In this document: positions 57,952 to 64,000 of the stretch, piece by piece
Layout of the letters: every line of letters begins with the position of its first letter
Numbering within the stretch: position 1 is the stretch's first letter
NCBI GenBank assembly: GCA_023374045.1
Contig: CM041776.1
Span: forward strand, 471,499,375 to 471,563,374
Source of the DNA: Limonium bicolor
Taxonomy: Eukaryota > Streptophyta > Magnoliopsida > Caryophyllales > Plumbaginaceae
Length of the DNA stretch: 64,000 bases
Direction of reading: 5' to 3'
Notes under the pieces: model-generated
The model's database searches: none
What the model saw: the letters and a program-made list of their open reading frames with translations, nothing else
Told to the model about the DNA's origin: nothing
Made by a program: the position numbers and the translations under genes

Positions 57952-58194
57952 ATGGATGGTCACTACGATCAAGCAGGAAGTTGGTATGGTTACCCCTATA
58001 GCGCAGACTACAATCAATGGAGTGTCTGTCTAAGGTGCGCAGAGTACCATGAAAGCCCCCAATGTTCAGACCCAAATGCTGAATTGAGAGCTCTCTTGGA
58101 GGATTACAAGTCATCTCTCAAGCCTATCCCCATCTTTGTGTGCCAAAAGTGTGGAGGAGACCATGAAAGTTCCCATTGTCCTATAGTGCAATAG
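57952..58194 (+). CDS. Small double zinc-knuckle protein of E2
   Basis: 80 codons from an ATG 108 bases after the PBS. Contains two CX2CX3HX4C motifs: CLRCAEYHESPQC and CQKCGGDHESSHC, about 37 residues apart, like the nucleic-acid-binding knuckle of Athila Gag but without any Gag core. It may bind element RNA. It overlaps the next frame by 19 bases in a different register, so a frameshift product of the two is possible, as is an old frameshift mutation. Confidence 0.6.
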   Translation: MDGHYDQAGSWYGYPYSADYNQWSVCLRCAEYHESPQCSDPNAELRALLEDYKSSLKPIPIFVCQKCGGDHESSHCPIVQ

Positions 58195-58895
58195 AGAGAG
58201 ACAACGCCATTTTAAAGGAAATGATGGCAAATTTTACCTCAAAGTTTGAAAGGATCCAGCAAAGAACGCTAGATCAGATCGAACGCATGGAACAACCGCT
58301 TCAACAACTGAATGAAGTGGTTCATGAGGAGGAACAACCTGCTAAGGACATAAGCTACTCTCCACCTCCTCCCCTATTCGAATTAGAGAATCCACCACCA
58401 AACAACCATCAGCTTGATTATGGAGACAACCCCTCAGAAGAGAGTTTCTCCTTGGACTTCATGGAGTTTCCTCCCTCTGAAGTCCACTACTTTTTCCCCT
58501 CCTTCTCCGTGCTCTACCCAGAAGATGAGGGTGGATACATCCTCAACCTTGAGAAGGAGGAGATACCACCTCCCTCCGAGCCATCAGAAGAGAGTGGTAT
58601 AATCAATTTCAAGGAGCCACTTCCCTCTGACGTTGATTACCATAAGCCTCAACAACAAGAGGAGGATTTTTACATCTTCCAATTTGAGGAAGCAAAGCCA
58701 ATCACACCTGGTCTCCTGTTAGAACTACGCTACCGGCAGTACCTCCTCAAACACCAGGTCTTGTGGAGTATTCATTTTCCTATTATATTTGCCGAAGTAA
58801 CGTTTTGTTTTGATCCAGGTGGTTTGCTTTTAATTACTGCCAACTTCGTTTTCCTGGCAGAGCTGTTATCTACTTATATTTTTGATCCAGGATAA
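58176..58895 (+). CDS. Acidic Pro/Glu-rich protein of E2
   Basis: 239 codons. Starts MSYSAIERDNAILKEMMANF, with coiled coil to about residue 60, then long Pro/Glu/Ser-rich acidic repeats (FPPSEVHYFFP, IPPPSEPSEES, PLPSDVDYHKP) and a hydrophobic C-terminus (about residues 190-235) containing two FDPG copies. I do not recognise a domain. Low-complexity acidic linkers with a coiled coil suggest a structural role. The first about 10 codons overlap the zinc-knuckle frame. Confidence 0.5.
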   Translation: MSYSAIERDNAILKEMMANFTSKFERIQQRTLDQIERMEQPLQQLNEVVHEEEQPAKDISYSPPPPLFELENPPPNNHQLDYGDNPSEESFSLDFMEFPPSEVHYFFPSFSVLYPEDEGGYILNLEKEEIPPPSEPSEESGIINFKEPLPSDVDYHKPQQQEEDFYIFQFEEAKPITPGLLLELRYRQYLLKHQVLWSIHFPIIFAEVTFCFDPGGLLLITANFVFLAELLSTYIFDPG

Positions 58896-60107
58896 CGAAG
58901 CAGGCGTCTAGCCAAAGACGTTAAAGAAGGGCAGCTTCCCGGGAGGCAACCCGGATGAACTTTTATTTTATTTGCTTTTATGCTCTTTTAATTTTCAGGT
59001 TCTCTTTAAATTTTATTTTTGCTAACTTTTAACCCCGTTTATAGAATGGTTGCTTCTAGTGTCTTATGCAGGTGCAACTTCATGTCTACACCGCAACCAA
59101 GCTACGCTACTTGAGGCTGAAGCTCAAGTGTGGGGGAAGTCCAATACACGCTAGCAAAAATAATCTCAGGGGAGTACCAGTTTCTTTAATTATGCTTTTA
59201 TTTAAATAAAATCTGCAGAGGAGAGTTTATGTGCTTAAATGTATATTCGTGAGCTTCGTGTTCTCTCTATTTTATCTACTTACCGAAAAGGCCTTCTGAA
59301 ACTTTACCTTGTATTTCTGGTGAACAATGAGGACATTGTTCAATTTAAGTGTGGGGGAGTGTGCCCTTTTCGGTGACATTTTATGCTTAAATGCTTAATC
59401 TCTCTGCTAATCTTGCGTTTGTCCAAATTCAATATCGTGGACCCTTTATATGTGGGTTGTTCTCTTTAAGAATAAATACTGTTTTGAATTATGGGATAAA
59501 TGGTATAAAATGTACAAAAATTTTAAAATTTTGATTACTTTTGAGGAGCATTTTTATGCGGTGTGACCAAATGATCTGAAATGTAGGGATTTTTATTACT
59601 CAGGGGTTCTTTCTGTCTTCTTTCTTAGGGATTGCTAAGGGGTGCTTCTCTGTCAAAAAGAGAAAAAATAATAAAATAAATAAGGGACTTGCGAGACACC
59701 ATTGGTAACCAACAAGAGAGTTGAGTGTTCTTAAAAACAAAGGCTTGATGCTTACATATTATCTTCTCATCTCTTATGCAAAAGTGAAGCAAATGCATAA
59801 TTCTATTTTTCCTTTTGTTTTCTTCTCAATGCCCATTCTTGAGAGAAGTTGGCCATGGTAAAAGTTCTCAAAGTCACCTTAAACAAAGAAGCATTGAAGT
59901 ACTCCGGATCATACCCCGAAACTCTATATTTTATTTTTACCCTGAGTACACCTATGCCACCAGTAGGTGATGGATCACACTCCTCTAAAAAGTTTAAGAT
60001 CATGTACTATTGACATCTTTATCCTACCCTTCATAATAGTATTTGTTAATATTGAGCATTCCCTACTTGCTTGGGTACATGGTTTTGCTTGAGGACAAGC
60101 AAAAGGT
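58896..60107 (+). other. 3' noncoding region of E2 with internal PPT copies
   Basis: AAGTGTGGGGGA occurs at 59126-59138 and 59347-59358 besides the true PPT at 60108-60120. 58930-58960 has GGGCAGCTTCCCGGGAGGC. Otherwise AT-rich with no product. Confidence 0.6.
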
Positions 60108-60120
60108 AAGTGTGGGGGTG
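60108..60120 (+). other. Polypurine tract of E2
   Basis: AAGTGTGGGGGTG directly before the 3' LTR. Confidence 0.85.
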
Positions 60121-62079
60121 TGATAAGTGTCCAAATGAGCATGATTTATAGGTGTATTTCATATATTATATTAACCTTTTCTTGCTCATTTCTCCACTTC
60201 GGTTAGTTTTCCTCTAGTTTATGTTTTATTATTACCTCACAAATTTATTGGTTAAACATGAGGAAAACCAAGCTGGGAGTAAAGTAGACGAAGAGACGAA
60301 CGCATAGACGCAAACGGCTCAGAAAACGGAGTCCAAACGAAGTATCTAGAGCCGGTCAAAGTTAGAAGAAAATAAGTCACAACCACATGTGTGACCGCTT
60401 GGTTTCAGGCGGACGCCAAGGCGGACGTGAGACAGAGGCAGTGTCCGCCTAAAACAAAGCGGACGCGAGTGAGTTTGTTGGGCGGACGTGAGTGATGGAG
60501 TTAGGCGGACGCAGCATGGGACACCACACGGACAAAACTTACAACCGCGTGATACAAGGCGGACGCTTAGGCGGTTCTCCCTTGTGTCCACGTCTATCAA
60601 AGCGGACAACAAGCGGACGCGTGTAAATATCCAGATAATTCACGCGACAGTTTGCTTCTTCGCCGACTCTCTACAACTTGCTTCCGCCATATCCATCTAC
60701 TCTGCACGCGTTCTGTCCCCTGCAATAAATGAGCAATCAATATGCAAATCCTTTCACGCGTTCAGCCGCCCCAATCCTCTCCTAAATTTCTTCACGCGGT
60801 ATTCCTTGGTTCCCTCTGTCTGTTTCCTCTTCTTTTCATCTATAAAACCCACGTCCTTCTGCTCAAATAAAATCATCCCTTCCTCATAATCCAAAGCTCT
60901 CCATCAGACTACGATCCATTCCATCCTCTTATCTCCCACTTCTCCATTTTATTTTCATTCTTCACTCCACCACGAAGCAGAAGCACGATAAGAAGAAGAG
61001 AAGAAAAGGGAGCTGGAGCAGAAGAGAATTGCAGTCCATTCTCCGCCGGCAGTCTCCAAATTAACGGCTAACTCTGCTTTCTTTTTATTACTGTTAATGT
61101 CTGAGTGATTTTACTCGTATCCTAGGATGGGGTTTGACCCTAAATTATTCAGACTTATTGTTAATACCAAGTTTGCTTATAAATATTTGTTTTGTCTCTC
61201 TAAATTATTAAATGCTTAAGAACTGATCATTTTTATGCATTTACGGTTTCTCTTATTTCAATGATTTTGTAAATCTGAGAATAGACCACAAAGAAAGACA
61301 AACGTTAGATATTATCTCCTTGATTAGCAGATAAAATCCATCGCTGTTATTAAAAGAATTCTTGCTTAAAGCTAATTAATGATTTTAGACTTTTTCTGAT
61401 TGTAAAAAGTCTTTTGAATTAATTAAGAGTTGTCCTTATCTATGATTTAGGAAGGCCACAAGATAAATTCTTAAATAGACAAATAGAGCAAATTAGGATT
61501 TTAATTAATGTTTGTACTTAAATAAATATCTATTACCTGTCTCATTTATTAAACTTGTTTTAATTCCTTTCAGCAAATATTGTTAAACGCTTTAGCGTGA
61601 CAAACTACTGCATTTTTATGGTAACTATCAACATATGATTTTGAGATAGTCAAAGTACCACAAAGGAATAAACCTTGGAATTTACACTCCGGATTGAGCA
61701 GGAAAATACTGAGGCTATTACTAAGAGTTCGTAACTGACAATTATTAACTCTAATAGACAATAAATATTTGAGACATGGTTATATATCTGTTTAAGTAAT
61801 TTAGGCAATTCCCCCGCTATCCTAGGATACCTTTTTCCATCCATTTACTTTATTTTGCTGTATTTATTATTTCTGTACTGATCCTAAAAATCAAGCTTGC
61901 CTCCGGCTAAACCCCAATTTACATTTTATGCATTTTTATTTGTCTTTTTGTACATTTACTCAACTGGATAATTAATTAGATAATTGCGAAGTCTCTGTGG
62001 ATACGACCTTGTTGTACTACAAAGATTGGGTTCACTACCCATAGTTAGCAAGATAGTTTAACTACTATTTTGCCCAACA
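60121..62079 (+). mobile_element. 3' LTR of E2, 1959 bp
   Basis: TGATAAGTGTCC ... CCCAACA followed by TSD GGCGT. CTATAAA at about 60839-60846. GGCGGACG cluster 60385-60615. Confidence 0.95.
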
Positions 62080-62600
62080 GGCGTCAGCTTCGACATTCTC
62101 CTCGCGGGGAAGGTGTTTTAGTTCGCATCTTTGGAAATTTGCTTTTAGTTCCTGGACCTTGAGCAAGTATCTCCATAGTTTTTCCTCTTTGACTTCATAG
62201 ATGTTGTCGTTTTGTCTTGCCACTAACATAGAGTCCAAATACACCTCTAACTCTGTCGAAAATAGGTTATATTCTCATAAGTTTTATTTCAGACAGGATT
62301 TTATAAGAATGAAAAAACAGAGAAGGTATCTTTTCTATGGAACCTGTCGCCCCGAGGGCTGTAGCTACTTCCAAACCCTGGATAAGAGCTTCGTATTTGG
62401 CTTCGTTATTGGTAACATCTAAGTCCAGCCTGAAGGCATAATTCAAGCTTTGCCCATTCGGCGCTTGTACTACTATTCTAGCTCCTGCCCCACTTTTGCA
62501 TCGAGCTCCATCGACCAAGATGACATATGGACTCTGAGTCTGCTGTTCTTCTTTGGCAAAGTTTGTTTCAGTTATGAAGTCTGCCAAGGCTTGTGCTTTA
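62080..62600 (-). pseudogene. pol: RNase H domain of F pol, split by E2 and by an 85-bp insert
   Basis: Read leftward: YVILVDGARCKSGAGARIVV (first catalytic Asp), NNEAKYEALIQGLEVATALG (catalytic Glu), then a small insert at 62259-62349, then LDSMLVARQND with the third catalytic Asp, and LKHLPREENVEADA before the E2 TSD. RNase H removes the RNA strand during cDNA synthesis. All three acidic residues are still encoded but no longer in one frame. Confidence 0.85.
62259..62349. mobile_element. 85-bp insertion with 6-bp duplication in RNase H
   Basis: CTGTCG occurs at 62253-62258 and 62344-62349. Removing 91 bp would restore a contiguous RNase H frame around ALGAT and ELEVYLD. The 85-bp insert is AT-rich with an imperfect inverted repeat in its middle (ATTCTCATAA ... 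TTATAAGAAT). No terminal inverted repeat convinces me, so the type is unknown. Confidence 0.65.
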
Positions 62601-64000
62601 ATCGTTGTTCTGGGTAAAAAGTGAATTTCATATTGTGTTAGCTCCACTGTCCAGCTCACCTTCCGGCCGGAATCGTTTTGATTGTTAGCTATTTGTTTGA
62701 GTGGCCAGTTGGTTCTGACAAAGATTCGATGCGACTGAAAATAGGGCCGTAATTTCCTTGACGCCACCACCAATGCAAACAGGATTTTCTCTATGTTTGT
62801 ATATCGTCCTTCTGTTGGGCTCAAAATTTTGCCAGTATAATAGACTGGTATCTCCCTTTTTTCTTCCATAATCAAGACAGCTGCGACTGCCCAGTCTGTC
62901 GCGGATAAGTAAAGGTAAAGATCCTGGCCTGGGGCGGGTACGCCCAATTTAGGCAAATCCCAAAGCTTCTCTTTGATCTTTTCAAATGCATCTATACACT
63001 CTTGCCCCCATTGGAACTTGCTATTCTTTCTTAGGATATTGAAGAACGGGATTGATTTTTCCTGAAGCTTGGAACAAAATCTGCTTAACGCCGTGAGTCT
63101 CCCGTTCAAGGCATGGACATCTTTGATATTTTTTGGAGGGGAGAGGTTAAGAATTGCCTGACTTTTTTCCGGATCGACCTCAATACCTCGCTGTCCAACA
63201 ATAAAGCCAAGAAACTTCCCTTTGGTTACACCGAATACACACTTCTCTGGATTCAGCTTGATTTGGTATTTGTCCAGAGTGTCGAATGTTTCCTCTAAAT
63301 CCTTCATGTGTTGCTCTTTTGATGGACTTTTTACGACTATATCGTCAACGTAAGCTTCCACGTTTCGGGCGAGTTGTTGACAAAACACTTTGTCAATCAT
63401 TCGCTGAAAGGTAGCTCCTGCATTTTTTAGTCCAAAAGGCATTACCTTGTAACAGAATGTTCCGGCTGAAGTTATAAAGGATGTTTTTTCCGAATCGTCT
63501 TCTTTCATTTTTATCTGATTGTAGCCAGAGAAAGCATCTAGAAAGCTTAACACAGAGCTTTGAGCAGTTGAAACCATCAATCTATCTATTGACGGTAGGG
63601 GATAGAAATCTTTCGGACATGCCTTATTCAAATCTGTGAAATCCACACACATTCTCCATTTTCCGTTTGCTTTTTTTTACCATGACAACATTGGCCAGCC
63701 ATCGTGGGTACGCGACCTCCCTGATGAATCCAGCTTTGAGGAGTTTCTGGACTTCGACTCGTGCAGCCAAATCTCTTTCTTCCCCTATTACCCTTTTTCT
63801 TTGCCTAACCGCCGGATGCTTAGGGTCTACTCTGAGCTCATGCCGGATAACGCTTGGGTCTATTCCAGGCATCTCGTCCGTGCTCCAGGCGAATGTTACC
63901 CTTCTTTTTTCCAGGAACCTCATTAAGTGAGTTTGCTCTCCACTGTCAAACGCAGTTCCTATTTTAAAAAATTTAGAAGGGTCAGATTTTAAATGTACCT
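62601..64000 (-). pseudogene. pol: Reverse transcriptase of F pol (Ty3/gypsy), right-edge partial
   Basis: Reads leftward from the window edge: protease-RT linker, RVTFAWSTDEMPGIDPSVI, IREVAYPRWLANVVMVKK, then an 8-A run (63671-63678) one base too long shifts the frame. It then continues MCVDFTDLNKACPKDFYPLP, FSGYNQIKM, MPFGLKNAGATFQRMID and the catalytic AYVDDIVVKS (residues 101-104 of the second open piece), then the connection domain VPAPGQDLYLYLSATDWAVAAVL. Typical of the Tat branch of plant Ty3/gypsy. Protease and gag would be to the right, outside the window. Confidence 0.9.

Larger units (their letters stand above)
55864..62079 (+). mobile_element. E2: complete non-autonomous element of family E, 6216 bp
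   Basis: LTRs 55864-57819 and 60121-62079, PBS 57826-57843, PPT to 60120 and a perfect TSD GGCGT at 55859-55863 and 62080-62084. Only two short reading frames are present, with no protease or pol. The LTRs differ at roughly 25 sites by eye in about 1957 bp. It is inserted in the RNase H region of F and opposite in direction. E1 shares the LTR ends and PBS and has a full-type gag, so E1-like elements are plausible helpers. Confidence 0.95.

Overview
The window is plant nuclear DNA, most likely from a eudicot with a large, repeat-rich genome. It is almost entirely nested LTR retrotransposons. The evidence is plant-type Ty3/gypsy and Ty1/copia proteins, primer-binding sites matching plant tRNA 3' ends, perfect 5-bp target-site duplications (TSDs) around several insertions, and no intact host gene. 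I saw no bacterial genes, CRISPR arrays or tRNA/rRNA genes. I use working names A-F for the LTR families.

Left part (1-17500). E1 (Athila-like, minus strand) runs off the left edge with a broken gag, a tRNA-Asp-type PBS and a 1643-bp LTR. It sits in the internal region of A1, a minus-strand element with a very long LTR (5261-9471) and a tRNA-Met-type PBS. A1 interrupts the gag of element C (Athila-like, minus strand). The same gag is also split by A2, a 4.4-kb solo LTR with TSD CCAAG. The 5' end of C abuts an exon of a degenerate En/Spm (CACTA) transposase.

Middle part (17501-36860). Fragments of LTR families B (17501-17812) and A (17813-18383) precede D, a decayed Ty1/copia element of SIRE/Maximus type. 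Its gag start is interrupted by B1, a complete 9.3-kb Ogre/Tat-like element (TSD ATGAT) that has gag but no pol. The remains of D pol and a Pro/Thr-rich reading frame follow. A3, a truncated family A LTR, comes next, then about 2.6 kb I could not classify.

Right part (about 36860-64000). One large Tat-type element, F, lies on the minus strand: RT, RNase H and integrase, then a 42-bp tandem array, an intron-containing antisense gene and a probable 3' LTR. The antisense gene is split by B2, a 12.3-kb LTR-internal-LTR-partial internal structure of family B on the plus strand. B2 carries Ogre ORF1-like and plant-transposon-protein-like reading frames instead of gag. The F RNase H domain is split by E2, a complete 6.2-kb non-autonomous element (TSD GGCGT) whose LTR matches E1.

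How the parts relate. The intact or recent insertions (B1, E2) have no polymerase and would need enzymes from relatives such as F or E1-like elements. The most unusual signal is structural. In family A LTRs, an equivalent position holds 3-4 GC-rich hairpins, exactly 38 nt long in A2 and A3. Their two stem arms differ between copies but stay complementary. Families B, E and F have their own GC-rich short-repeat or hairpin clusters in the LTR. Boundaries and domains were read by eye; no database search or alignment was run.
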